Source: Lactifluus volemus (lineage: Eukaryota > Basidiomycota > Agaricomycetes > Russulales > Russulaceae). From it: 25,138 nucleotides of DNA. This document shows, in pieces, positions 1 through 10,916 of this stretch. The stretch lies in contig WTXI01000442.1 of the NCBI GenBank assembly GCA_022376515.1, positions 1 to 25,138 of the forward strand, read 5' to 3'. The translations under genes were made by a program, and so were the position numbers. The stretch's first letter is position 1. Every line of letters begins with the position of its first letter. Below the pieces are notes generated by a model. That model did not search any database. It saw only the letters and a list, made by a program, of their open reading frames with translations, and was not told where the DNA came from.

Positions 1-27
1 TTGGATGATGGTGGCACTTGAAGAGTA

Positions 28-1125
28 TCACTTTTGGTGAGTTGGATGAGTGAGGGCTGTCAAGTTGATAGTACGAGTACATCGAGTAGAGGCTACTCGA
101 ACGCGACAGGGGTGGTGGCTCGTGCAATAGGGGTATGGGGTTGTTCGTGGGGACGGAGACATGAGGCTGGATGGAAAAGGCGCAGAGGGCACAGGGGATG
201 ATGTTGTAGGGGCCGAAAGGGAGTCGGAGGATCCATGCTCGAAAGGGGAGGTTCTTTCGGAACGATGAAGCGGCGAAGAAGATGACGAAGGCTGTGCTGA
301 TGGTTGTAGATTAGATTGCGTCAAGGTTGAGCGAAACGCGTTTCGTGCGAGGACTTGGCGTTTGGACGTTTCAGAGACAGAGGCATCACCTGCTTTCACT
401 GGCCTGGAAAAATTCAAGTTCTTGGGGAGGACTGAGCGAATACGTCCCGCCAATATGTGAGAGTCGGGACTCGGGGAAGCTGATGAGTTCCCTCGCTCAT
501 TATCATAACTAACAAGAATATGGTCTGGCTCCTCCGACACCACTACAATAGGTACTGATGGTGAGGTCAGTGAAGGCGAACGTTGATGAATATACGGGTC
601 CATCGCGGTGTTCTTCAAGCGATTGCCTGTGAGTCCGTCTATTACGGCCGAACTGCCACTTGAAGGCGAGAAATCCGAGCTTTGAAACAGGTTTCTGGAC
701 CCTCCACTCTGGCCAATGAAATGCCTGTCGGAGAGTGGGGTCGAGAGATGATCAGGATTTATGTTGGAGGTGGACGCAGTCGAGTAGATGCTGATATCAT
801 CACCATCCTGACTTGCGCGACCAAATTGTGAATTGGAACGACCGGAAAGGTCTACGGAGGTGTTAAATGATGACTGCGTCGCTACTGACGCACGAAAGCG
901 GGTGTGGAGCAGAGGCGACGGGGGTGGGTGGTGGGATCTCTTCGGTGGTGCATCAAGCGTCGGAACGAGGATATATTGGGATTCGGAGGCCTCGCTTGAC
1001 CCCTCCTGAGCTAATGTTGTTTGAGTGGGATTCGGTCGCCGTCGACGTGAGGACGTCCGGACGAGTGTATCGAGTGGAGAGGATAGCTGTAAGTTTTCGA
1101 CGGAAGAGATGACGTATTCGCTCAT
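28..1125 (-). CDS. Ser/Pro-rich hypothetical protein
   Basis: I do not recognise this protein. A single open frame runs from ATG at 1125 to a TGA at 28-30 (365 aa). A codon upstream of that ATG could extend the frame by three residues, but it is GTG; the ATG lies just downstream of a CT-rich leader and is the better start. Composition is dominated by Ser, Pro, Thr, Asn and Gln, with acidic/Ser patches such as DGDDISIYSTAS, so most of the chain should be disordered. No membrane segment, signal peptide or catalytic motif is visible. Near the C-terminus (about 30-190) a second frame is also open, looks equally protein-like (LYSMYSYYQLDSPHSS) and runs off the left edge. The true end may therefore lie outside the window, after an unrecognised intron or an indel. 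Existence of a gene is moderately likely; function unknown. Confidence 0.45.
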   Translation of the reverse strand: MSEYVISSVENLQLSSPLDTLVRTSSRRRRPNPTQTTLAQEGSSEASESQYILVPTLDAPPKRSHHPPPSPLLHTRFRASVATQSSFNTSVDLSGRSNSQFGRASQDGDDISIYSTASTSNINPDHLSTPLSDRHFIGQSGGSRNLFQSSDFSPSSGSSAVIDGLTGNRLKNTAMDPYIHQRSPSLTSPSVPIVVVSEEPDHILVSYDNERGNSSASPSPDSHILAGRIRSVLPKNLNFSRPVKAGDASVSETSKRQVLARNAFRSTLTQSNLQPSAQPSSSSSPLHRSERTSPFEHGSSDSLSAPTTSSPVPSAPFPSSLMSPSPRTTPYPYCTSHHPCRVRVASTRCTRTINLTALTHPTHQK

Positions 1126-1164
1126 GGCTAGCACGATGCGATGGGCTTAAGCGACGCAAGACAG

Positions 1165-1190
1165 GTGAAAGAAGCAAAAAAAGGAAAGGG
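1165..1190 (-). promoter_or_regulatory. CT-rich leader upstream of the Ser-rich gene
   Basis: On the minus strand this stretch is almost pure pyrimidine (CCCTTTCC followed by a T run). It ends about 40 nt before the ATG at 1125. Pyrimidine-rich tracts just upstream of start codons are common in fungal promoters and leaders, and this one supports the choice of that ATG. The assignment rests on composition only. Confidence 0.35.
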
Positions 1191-2738
1191 TGTACGGCCT
1201 CAAGGAGGCGTCATGCAAGTTAGATACATGCGAATGCGCAGTTACAGCACCCACGACGGAGAGCACAGCTTAGCAACGGCTATTTCCGTTACATCATCAT
1301 ACTAGCCGAGGCACCCTTGACTTGTCCTGATTTCCGATATCCTTAACGACGATGATCATATTAATAGAGTGTACCACATTTATATAGTAGTCCATACAGG
1401 AGGACTTGCGCTCAGATCAAACAACCTCAGCCAGGGCGGTAATTATTGCCTTGCGGCCTGCCACCTCCCTTCGGTGCGTCGTCGATTGTTCGACACGTGC
1501 GACTCCACTGAACTGTAATAATAAATGATGCATGTACGCCGACGCACTTTCCCGACGGAACAGCGGGGTTTTGTTTGCTAATTTGTGAAGGTCGCTGATT
1601 GCCTGTCGATATCCGGAATCCCCGAACAATCATCATATATCATCAGGACCTCATGACTCCGACCGAAGTACTTATTATTACAGTAATAGCTTGTTTCCGG
1701 AAGGACATGTCTACCCCTGGCTTAGGCTGGCTATCCCCGACAATGATACCGCCGTACTACGTTACCAGTACAGTACGAACCTGCAGCCGGCGGGCGATTA
1801 GGCTACCGAAGGCCACTCCATTTAGGGTACGTTTCCCCGGAATTGTGCCTCGATCACGCCTCGTGTCTTTGATCCCACAGTTAACGAAACCAGTTGTCAT
1901 TTCCACAGGATGCAAGGTACTAGGCACGTGCCATTCCCGCTGCCAAGAATGATCTCCGAGATTGTCATTATCATCCTCGTGAATCAACGTGTACTGTATG
2001 GTCCTCGTTTACGTCTAACATACTAGATGATAATCGATCTTTCTAATCTAGCGTCTCTGAGAGGGTCTTTGTGGGATCCTTCCCATTGTCACTACTTTTT
2101 GGATATCGAGTACTAGTAGACTCTGTGCGAAGAAAGCCTCCAAGTCACTTATTCTTCTTTGTTCAGAACGTCAGTGTATGGGATTTGCACTCGAAGAGGC
2201 GGTTTGAAATTCATCTTGAGGATCATGGTGGCATGAGCGTCGGCTGCTCCAATGTCCCACGCTTGAGGTCCCCTATGGCGCACTCGCATGTCAGCTGGCC
2301 ACAGGACCACGCTCAGGGAAGTACAAGTATCATTCCTATGACCTTCTCAAAGCTTGTTCCGGGCCACTTATGACACCTGCCATTTGACGTAGGTTTCGAG
2401 TATCAACTTTAAGACTATATACTGTATATGGAAAACAGCACAGGTTGGATGTACTGTGTGATTGAAAACAAGACTTCGCCCGTTGCAGGGTATGGAGACG
2501 AGCGGGTACGTAATAAAATTCGTTCAACTACAGAATGGTATAATCCTAGAAGTCCAATAAATAATTGATGGCATCGGGTATCATGTGAACCTGGGATATC
2601 GTATGACGATATTTCTGATAGGGCTTTGTGAAAGCATTACGGACAAGTAAATACCAAGTCATTGCGCACACGACTAGGAAAAACAGAATGAAGGTGACTC
2701 GGAGTCCCAAAGATTACGGAAGGCAACGCAAATACCTC
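1191..2738. other. Intergenic region, no convincing gene
   Basis: Only short overlapping open frames are present and none has a recognisable product. The most protein-like is a plus-strand stretch around 2158-2240, after an acceptor-like TTTGTTCAG, reading NVSVWDLHSKRRFEIHLEDH. This faintly resembles one WD40 blade and could be a decayed fragment, but it has no partner blades. A small perfect inverted repeat (ATATCGT / ACGATAT) lies near 2596-2612. The region should contain the 5' flank of the gene ending at 28 and the 3' flank of the gene ending at 2739. Confidence 0.4.
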
Positions 2739-5314
2739 TCAACAGGAGACTAGGAATGCTCTCCTTGTCTTGGGCCGATACGGTCCAGAGGCGTGATGCG
2801 GAAAGCTTCTAGCCTTCTGAGTATTCGCTCGGCCAATTATCGGAATTGTTAAAGCGATCTCTTCTGGGCGTGGTTGATGGGTCAGATGATGTGGCGATGC
2901 CAGTGATACATCAGAACGGACGGAACTTGGCGAGGGCGTAGAAGTCAGGGACATCGAGGACAATCCATCTGGAGACGTGGATGCAACCTGGAGCGAGAGC
3001 ATCGTTTCGGACGTAACAAAACGCCCAAATTCGCAGCTGACAGTGGCAGGTGGGGTTGACAGCCTCAGAGGGGTCGTAGACGGTGACCAACCCCGACTCG
3101 ACATCGCTCGAATGGACAATGGTAGTTCAGACTTGGTCGTGCTGACGATGGGCAAACCATGGGAAATGCTTCCCGAGGACGACATGAACGGGGAGAGATT
3201 TCTCCAACGGGCGACATCGACGGCGACACTGCCAGATCCACACTACAGTCGCTTTCCGCGCCTGCTTATGCGTGACGATTGAGTACCACGGAGTGTAAAA
3301 TGGCGACATATACGAACCATCAGAAGACGTCCCAATAGCATTGGTTCTACGTTTTTCAAGAGCCATGACTTGGCCCTGAAGCGCAGACGGGAGCAGCAAG
3401 ACCTTGGACAGTCGCGTGTCGACAGCACCTCGCTCCACTTTCATTGCGTCAGTTTCCTTTGTATACCTTGACAACATCTCCTTGAGCTCGGAACGGGTTT
3501 CAGTAACCAGGTTTTCTGTAGTCATCCCGGCTGTCTGACAATCGGCTAAATTCGCCTCGAGATGCGCAGTTTCCGTCGGAAGCCGACATTCCTGGTCCGA
3601 GAGATGACGATGCTGAACAACGACAACGGCCTCCGTCGAAAGCACCCTCTTCTGCTGCAGAGCGAGCTCGTTCTCAGCGTGTGCTTGTGCTCGAGCAAGC
3701 TGCTCGTGTGCAACATGTCCTCGCGGCTCATCGATGACATGCGTGCTGCATAAGGGTGAGGGAGACCTGGATGCGGAGGAAGACATCGTATCCTCCCGGG
3801 ATGCGAACATCGGGCTCCCTAGTCGAAAGGATGGCTGAGTGTGAGTTTCAGCGACAAAGGGGTCACCGAGGTCGGCAAAACGGATGGAAGAGTTAGTCGA
3901 GCACGATAGGGTATCGCTTGGAGGCGTCGGGTAAGCCTGGATAGATGTGCGATGGCGATGGTTGACACGTTCAAGTTCCTTCAAGGACATGTCTGGAGAA
4001 CGTGGACGCCGTTGAGTAGTGGGTGGTACCGAAATCCCGGAGGCAGACTCCTTCAGCAACTTGCGCCACTCTAATACGGATGGCGATTCATCGATAAACC
4101 GCAATCTATCCGCCGCGTCCAAAGGTTTCCAGACGTCGATGCTCTCGAGATCGGACCGCAGACGATCAATCTCATCCTCTGCGTCCTTTAACTGCTCGCT
4201 AATGTCAGCGAGTTCTCGGCTGAGAGAACGAATCTGGTCTTCGCGCTCGCCAAGGGCTACTTTCTGGCTCCCGAGTCGTTCCTTGGCCTCGCGTGCGTTC
4301 TGATATGCAATTGCAAGCTCCTTCCGCAGTTCCAGCATGGCCCGATCCGTATCGAGTGCTCTCGTTTCGGCCTGTTCCGCTACAGTCTTCCAGTGCTCTC
4401 GTTCCTTCGCGCACACCCCCAGCTCCAGTAAATGTGACTCGTGCTGCGTACGAAGGGCAGCCTGAGCTTCCGAGAGGAGCGTCTGGTTGGCTTGGAGAGT
4501 ATCGCAGAGTTGGGTTTCACAAGCACGTGCGGAGTGGAGATTAAGAAGGAACGTAGACTGCGCTATGTTGGACTCGGCGATGAGAATTCCTATTCGTTCT
4601 TCGAGCCTTGTCACTTCTTGATGGTATGCCCGTGCGTCCCATTCGTGCTGTTCCCTGGAGCTGACAGCCTCCAAAAGAGCACGTTGCTGGTCGCGAAGTT
4701 GACCCTCAAGTTGGGTAATGAGAGCAGACTGCTTCAGTATATCGGCGCCTTGATCGACGGGCAGACTGCTGGTGAGTGCATGATTCTCGGCAGACAGGAA
4801 CTGGATCTGGGCGTCCTCGTGTTCGATCTGTTGAAGGGCGATATCCAGGGTGCCACGCTTCTCGGCCAGTTCAACGTTCTTTCGAGAAACCTGCGTACGC
4901 CGTCAGCAAAAGTAAACATAAGAGCATTTGAACTAGACGAACCTTTGCGAGGCACTGCACCCACGAGAAGAATGCGGAGGACAAGATGCCAAGATTGCTG
5001 GAAAACGATACGCATAGAAGAGCGAGTAGGATTAAGGGCCCGATGATCATCGCAGGTTTGCGGCTCAGTAAGACGAGCATATTGCGGTATTCTTCAGCGA
5101 GAAATGAACGCGACCAATTGTGGGTAGACAACAGAGGGGAAGGTCCAGGGGACGTAATGGCCGCACCAATAGGAGAAGGTAGAGCGGCCAGGGTAGTTGT
5201 AAGTTTCGGGTGGCGCTTCCTGGTGAACAGGATGAGAATTTCATGGGCGAATTGGCACATGGAATCTCCGAGACTGTAGATTCGAGAGGAGAGAAATAGC
5301 AAGATGTGAAACAT
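2739..5314 (-). CDS. Membrane-anchored coiled-coil protein, family member A
   Basis: Three exons: 5314-4943, 4890-3287 and 3228-2739 (821 aa). Intron 1 (4891-4942) has donor GTTCGT, branch CTGAC and acceptor CGCAG. Intron 2 (3229-3286) has donor GTACTC and acceptor GGCAG. Phases 0 and 2 join without a stop. Residues 1-124 open with MFHILLFLSS, a basic patch (TRKRHPK), a Pro-rich stretch and two adjacent hydrophobic segments (about 87-103 and 104-122), so an N-terminal membrane module is likely. Residues about 125-335 and 480-610 are charged heptad-like coiled coils with long Glu/Gln/Arg/Leu runs. The linker and the C-terminal 200 residues are Ser/Pro-rich. The same architecture is seen in the genes at 10917-15220 and 15879-18998, but this copy is the most divergent and lacks their recognisable tail motif (RPLDIPKL). 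Function unknown; a tether or scaffold is a guess. Confidence 0.75.
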
Positions 5315-5382
5315 TGTGTTTGAGAAAATAAAATCACTGACTGTGATCCAGCGATAGAGAAATGTGCGCCATCGTAGAAGGA

Positions 5383-5391
5383 TTATATATG
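5383..5391 (-). promoter_or_regulatory. TATA-like element of family member A
   Basis: The minus strand reads ATATATAAT here, about 70-77 nt upstream of the ATG at 5314. That is a plausible distance for a fungal TATA box with a short leader. Seen by inspection only. Confidence 0.45.
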
Positions 5392-6895
5392 TGTGGTGGT
5401 GCTTGAAGCTTGAAGACTAGACATTCGTTTTAAATGTGTCCAACGGAACTGAAACGGACATAATCGAAATGATCCTTGCGCGACACATCCCAACCCGGGG
5501 AGAGAGAAATGAGGCAGACGCGACAAAATTCGTTCAAGTTAGCCAACGACCAATATTGGACTGGAATTTGCTGTTGAAAGTGCAAGGAGTCGTGTGGTTC
5601 ACGACCGCTAAAGCGAGCCGCGTGGATGCGGCGAGTTACTAATTACGTTATTGAACCTGATGACGTCAGCAGTAAGCTCGGCATTACCCGTCACGGTCAG
5701 TTAGATCGCAAGGTTAATGTCATTCGTGGTCAAAAGTATTTGCACGATGCCCTGCTCATATTGAGAAGGATGACTCTACAGACAGTGTACTAGTAAGTAC
5801 CCCTCGTTGTCTATCCTTCCCTCTCTCTGACCGTATGTACCCAAAAGTCCCGCGTAATGAAGTGGTTGTGTAACACATACCCACGATTGCGACTCTAAGG
5901 CATCAGAAATGGTGAACTGCTCGACGCCTTGGTCGTCTTTTTGACTCCTCTTGGTGAGGAACCATTTACGCCAATCGTTGGAGTGTCATGTAGCTGATGA
6001 ACACGTTCCCACGATTAGCAGGTCATGCCAGACTATTTCCGCTCAACACGTTTTGTGTCAATCGCCAGCCAGCACACCAGTCTCATTCGGCCTCGTCTTT
6101 TCACCGCGAATCTTTACACATTACAAAGACAAATTACCGCAAACATTCTGTTTCGGGGCAACCGTATCCGAACATTCGGCGTTTGCACTTTTCCCACCCC
6201 TTCCAGCAAAAAATGCTCACACCGGAGACGTATCATGGCCATGAACCTACCAAATTGATAGATAATTAGCCATGATTCATACAACCCTGAGAATTTAAAA
6301 CGAGACAACGATGAGACAGGCTGATTGACTGAAAACAGTGTCTCGAGATGAATGTTTGATAATCGGAAATGTGAGTTTTCTTCGATTTGGATCTCCGTAG
6401 ACTAATGGTAGCTTGACGGTGTATCACGTCTACTGATAGACGAGTGGTCTGCTTCAGGTATGTTAAGCTTTTGTAGCCTGTAACGGACCAGGAATGACAT
6501 CTGAGCATTCTGTTCGCTCTGTCCCGACGGTTCAAATGCTACAGTTCAAATGTCAGTGTGGCAGCTCGAATAATTTGTCACCGAGCTATTGGAGGCCCTA
6601 CTGGTAGAAGGCAACCGTGTCGATCACTGGCACTCGTGATCACTCCCCGCTGGCAGTTGACGACCTACGGAGGTACAGTACATGAACTCTCGACTCGGAT
6701 CAACCCATGCACGCAAAACGAATGCCTCCCCAGCTGTTCTTAAGCAGCGGGTCATGTAAACGCCGCATGACCTGTACATCCGAGATTCGCCAATGATGAC
6801 AAACCCTGGGTCGTCAGAGAGCGTCCAAGTCGCTTTACAGCACTGCTTCAGTTTCATTTCGCGACCAACATGAATCTTAGAGAACCCAAACCACG
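5392..6895. other. Intergenic region between member A and oxidase 1
   Basis: No gene can be supported. Three frames are open together around 5951-6269 on the plus strand, which is more typical of non-coding sequence than of a gene, and their translations match nothing I know. The region should hold the promoter of member A (transcribed leftward) and the 3' end of oxidase 1 (transcribed toward it). It carries a perfect TGACGTCA palindrome at 5661-5668. Confidence 0.4.
5661..5668. promoter_or_regulatory. CRE/ATF-type palindrome TGACGTCA
   Basis: A perfect 8-bp TGACGTCA sits about 350 bp upstream of the ATG of member A. Fungal bZIP factors of the ATF/CREB class bind this core. A single 8-bp match may be chance, and no second copy was noticed nearby. 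Confidence 0.3.
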
Positions 6896-9191
6896 CTATG
6901 GTGCTGAAGGTCCATAACTCGAATAAGCGGGCTCAATCGAACCCATCCTTCTCCAACTCCCTCGACAATAACCCCTGAGAAAATGTGCCTCCGCAACCTC
7001 GTCATTACTAAACACCAAGCTCCTTCCATACGCTGACCCAAATTTAGGAATCGAGCTTCTGAAGTCCCAGCGAACGATCTCATCCACAACTCGCCTGGCC
7101 GAATCCAGCGCCCCGGCAATCCACGCATGGTGGTGACTGGCCACCTCACCAGCAAAGTGGAAGCGGCCGTAACCGGCGGGATGCACAATATCAGGGAAGA
7201 AGGTGGCGAATTGTCCAGGTGTAAAGTGCGCAAAGGCACCCATCGTGTATGGGTTGTGGTACCAGTCATACGCATGATAGTCAAGCGTTTGATCCTGGAG
7301 CCACTCAACTGATACCCCGTACAGCGCGGCGAGGTCTCTGTATATCTGCTCAAGGAGAACCTTCTCAGACCGTGGCGGGGTACGGCCCGGATCAAGCTGT
7401 TCGGACCAGTCAGGGTTCTGGATAAGAGCACCGAAACGAGAGGCATCTTGATCCCTGCATTGAACAGTCAACGTATATGCTCGCAGAGTGAGATGGGGAA
7501 GGTAAACCTGCGCACCAATTGTACGTCACCATCAATACACCGGGACCAGACTCGCCCAAACCATAGCTAGGGTGTACCACCACTCGACACTGCCTATCCG
7601 TATAGCTGGAGCCTCCACGCTGGTCTATACCAGCTTTCTCCCACCAACGCGACTTGAATTTGATCGCAACTTTGACCGCTGGTCCATAGCCAAGGCTGCG
7701 AATAGCGTGGCGTTGCTTATAGGTCATAGGAACTCTGCTGGTGTCGATGGCGCGGAGATTACCAAATGTGGAAGTCGAAACAACGTGGGTGAAGTATTCT
7801 TCTGCCTCGCCCGAGACATTGACCTTCATGAGGGGGAAATCGCGCGAACGGGCCCAACGAGGCCAGCCAGGACCCTCAGGGAAATAATCGGGCAGGGATA
7901 GGGGAAGCATTTCGACAGACGTGACGCGGTGATTGTAAAATGGCTGGGTGGTTAGCTTGGCGAGCATCGCATCGATCAAGACGTGGGTGCCGCCTTCGAG
8001 GCATCGCCACTGGACATCTTTTGTGGGATCATCGAATTCAAGTGAGTCAAGGATGTCCTGCAGGTCAATTTGAGTGTGACATCATCCCGTCTGGCGGACC
8101 GTGACAGATACTCACTTCAGAGAAGGCCCGGTCAAATCCGCTTGTCCCGCTAATCCTGGTCTCCATCCAATGCACGACGGACGACGGATACTGCGGTTTC
8201 TCTCGCATCAGATATGATCTTGTTGAAGCCCAGTCATAGCTCATGAGCTCTTCCCATCCTTTATCGAAGTCCTCAATGAGAGCTTTTCGCAATGGGTCAA
8301 AAGCGGCGGCGGTGCATGCGTCTACCCCAAACACTTGATTTCCATGCAAATCAGTGGCTTCCTTGTCCACATATTCTTGCGGTACCTGATGTCCGGTGAG
8401 CTGCGAGGGAGAAGAACGAAAGTTTACCTACAATTCCTCTCCGCGGAATTCCGTCATTGAAGTGATCACCTTTGGCGATACTAACCGCCGCTGTGGTCTT
8501 AACATCTGCACAGCGGCAATCAGCCCCACAGCCACCCCATGCACGTTTAGCAGTCACCGTTATATAGACGGATGTTTTCGTCTATTGACATTACATACGG
8601 GATCACCTTGTTCTGAATACCAAGTTCTTCGAACAACTTGAACGTCTCCTGGTTCGCGTCGTTGTCTGGGAACCGCATGGCGCCGACGTCATAATAGTCA
8701 TGCTTTCCCTGGGGATTCTCCTCAGGTTTTGAGGCAAATTGGTATGTAAAAACCCGGCCGCCAGGGCGGTCGCTGGCTTCGAAGATCTTGTATGGAATGC
8801 GCATAAATTGCAAAAGCATGGCAGTTCGCAGGCCTGCGACGCCAGCACCGATGATGGCAACACGGTACCATGGCGGAACTATGGGCCATGTCTCTCGGAG
8901 AACGGGCTGGATCTCCTTATACCGCTCGAGCATGTCTTCCCAAGGGACATGGTGAGTAGGTGGAAAGAATGGGGGAAACTCTGCGGGTGGCTCTATGGAC
9001 GGCTCCACGGAAGGCTCTGAATCTGAGACCAGCTGCTCTTCGGCATAATCATCAGCAGGGAGAGGAGGGAGAGATTGCAGAAGAGGCAAGTCATGGTTAT
9101 GGAGTGTCGCTTTCCTGGACCTGAGCTCCTCGTGCTTCTTGTTGACAAAGTACTGGGCGACTTTGGTACGTACATTTGAGCCGTCCCCCAT
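6896..9191 (-). CDS. L-amino-acid oxidase-like flavin amine oxidase, copy 1
   Basis: Five exons: 9191-8558, 8505-8432, 8385-8116, 8057-7516 and 7454-6896 (692 aa). The introns (8506-8557, 8386-8431, 8058-8115, 7455-7515) are all GT-AG and in phase. The product should oxidatively deaminate L-amino acids to 2-oxo acids, releasing ammonia and hydrogen peroxide. A dinucleotide-binding motif GAGVAG (115-120) follows the strand YRVAII, then EASDRPGGR (138-146). DVGAMRFP (168-175) supplies the Arg expected to hold the substrate carboxylate in this family. The C-terminal FAD motif is GRFHFAGE (603-610), followed by HHHAWIAG with an aromatic active-site Trp. Residues 1-105 are a hydrophilic, acidic, Pro-rich leader with no signal peptide, so a cytosolic location is likely. 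The paralogue at 19940-22245 has the same intron positions and phases. Odd: a one-base difference near 6967 changes the last 25 residues relative to that copy. Whether the enzyme is truly L-amino-acid specific cannot be read from sequence alone. Confidence 0.9.
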
Positions 9192-9225
9192 GGAGATTGG
9201 GGAAAGGAGAACTGCACTGGTGCTG

Positions 9226-9234
9226 GTATATATG
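9226..9234 (-). promoter_or_regulatory. TATA box of oxidase 1
   Basis: CATATATA on the minus strand lies about 36-43 nt upstream of the ATG at 9191. It sits inside a block (TGCTGGTATATATGTCAG on the plus strand) that is conserved upstream of oxidase 2. Conservation between copies supports a real core promoter with a very short leader. Confidence 0.55.
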
Positions 9235-10916
9235 TCAGGTTATTCCGTCCAACTTGACAGAACCTGATTCTCATGATCACACATGATAGATTGCGATTGA
9301 GATATATACTGCGCCGTTCACGCCCTCTGACCCACTGATCAAGGGCAGTTGGAAAAGGGTTCGAGTAATGAGACAAAGCTGACTAGTTTCCATCGTCGTT
9401 CAAAGCAAGTCACTTTTGTTCTGCCACAGTCGGAGTTTAGCTTCGTTCGGGTGCCGCTTGCCGGTGAGCACATAGGCAGCGTCCCTCATTGGCCTCCGCG
9501 TTGACGGTCAGGCACGTCAGGTATGCTGAAAACCTGTTTCTTGTTCCACCACTCTCAAAACAGTACTCTTGGGTCCGACTCCGAGTCGGTGCAATGTTCT
9601 GGTAATTCTCTTCTCCTTTCTTGCTTCTCTCGGCGGAAGAAGCACTTGCATTATCTATAAACCCCACGCTCCAAACTCAACATCGTCAAGAGCCCCCTTC
9701 AGTTTGTATGATGGACGTTGAATGTTCTCGCTTCTCAAGTTACACAGTGGGCCGTTGCGTCAAACTCACCTCCCTGATCCGTTCTTTTTATCTCTAAATA
9801 CCGCCTCCAACTGCCCTAAGCTACACTATTTCGTATGGTTCCCCCCGTTAAGTACCCCACGGCGCCCAGCGTGTAAGCAACAATGTTAGTACCCTCTTTT
9901 TTCCATCCTTCTACGTCTTATCTATCCACTTGTAGTATCAGATTACACGCCTGCTAATATCACCATACAGACTTCCATCACATCGATATCCTCGCGCACC
10001 TCGCTCGCGCCGAGATTATGACCGAGTGTGGATGACGACATTCACATTGAAGATTGATTTTCCGTTCATGCCAAAGTGAACCCTTTTCCAACCCGTATGT
10101 GGGTTGATGTCGCCGTCTGCTGCTCCACTTCTGGCCGATGAGTCTGGTTCAGCTGATCCCACTCGTGACCTCCGGTTTTGCTACCATATTGAAGAGTACC
10201 CAATGCAATCCAGACTGGGTGTTTCTCATTAGGGACGGCGGCAAGTACCTATCTTGGGTCCGAGAAACCCTCAGACCAAGTTGAAAGATCCCGAAATCTT
10301 TCAGGTTCTGAAATTATAAGACTCAGATACACTTCCGGGGCCTAGAACCCATGCAATCAGGGTCGTTCCCGGCTCAGAGCCCCGGGCCCTTGCCACGTCC
10401 GGTCAGATCATATTGCTCTTCTGCCTTGTCGAACAATGACGAATAAATTAACCACGGACTTGAGAAACATATCAGCCATTCCCTGAGCTTCCTTGTGTAG
10501 TGCCGTGCTCATCGCGGGCACAAGAGTCACTTTCAGCACGTGAATCATGAGGGTGTCATGAGCACGAGATCGCAACAACTACTGTACATGTACTGTAAAA
10601 AGTGATGCTTTGCCAATTTGCGTTCATGAGTCCGAAGAGAAGTGAACTTGAACTCGGAAACAAACTCCGTCCCTTGCGAGTAAGTTAGTGACACACACAC
10701 CAATTTGAAGACACAGCCTGAGTCACTTATCGGATTCTCATGTAAAGCAATTCACTCAAAAAGCCTCACGATGCTTCCGAGAGAAAAATCGAATTCAAAT
10801 AAAAAGAGGGGTATCTAGGGTATCTTCATGCACCAACGCGCGCCCCTTCAGAACTTCCCTGAGCTGATATCGTGCCGGCCCAAACCGACCCAACAATAAA
10901 CAGGCTGTCATCAACT
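9235..10916. other. Spacer between oxidase 1 and member B
   Basis: The right-hand end (about 10780-10916) resembles about 23000-23121 of the second block, for example a shared AACGCGCGCC and an AAACAGGCTG, so it belongs to the duplicated unit. The middle is longer here than in the second block. It holds a tentative small spliced ORF (9835-10079), a 15-bp near-perfect palindrome (CCGACTC-C-GAGTCGG, 9575-9589) and a degraded heat-shock-element-like site (9597-9608). No other gene is supported. Confidence 0.45.
9835..10079 (+). CDS. Tentative small spliced ORF, 48 aa
   Basis: ATG at 9835, exon to 9872, intron 9873-9970, second exon 9971-10079 ending in TGA. The intron looks real: donor GTAAGC, branch region GCTAAT, acceptor ACAG, length 98 nt, and the phase (2) joins to an open frame. 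The product starts MVPPVKYPTAPSV and is basic in the middle (RAPRSRRDYDR), with no signal peptide or recognisable family. It falls in the part of the oxidase-to-B spacer that has no counterpart in the second block. It could instead be a spliced non-coding RNA or a leader of a longer transcript. Confidence 0.3.

Noticed and set aside
2158..2373. WD40-like stretch (VSVWDLHSKRR) on the plus strand
   Set aside because: One short resemblance, no ATG, no further blades and no conserved neighbour; too weak to annotate as a gene.
5951..6308. Cluster of overlapping open frames on both strands
   Set aside because: Four frames open together with unremarkable composition, no splice support and no recognisable product.
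7127..7901. Plus-strand open frames inside oxidase 1
   Set aside because: They are antisense shadows of conserved exons 4 and 5; the same shadows appear in oxidase 2.
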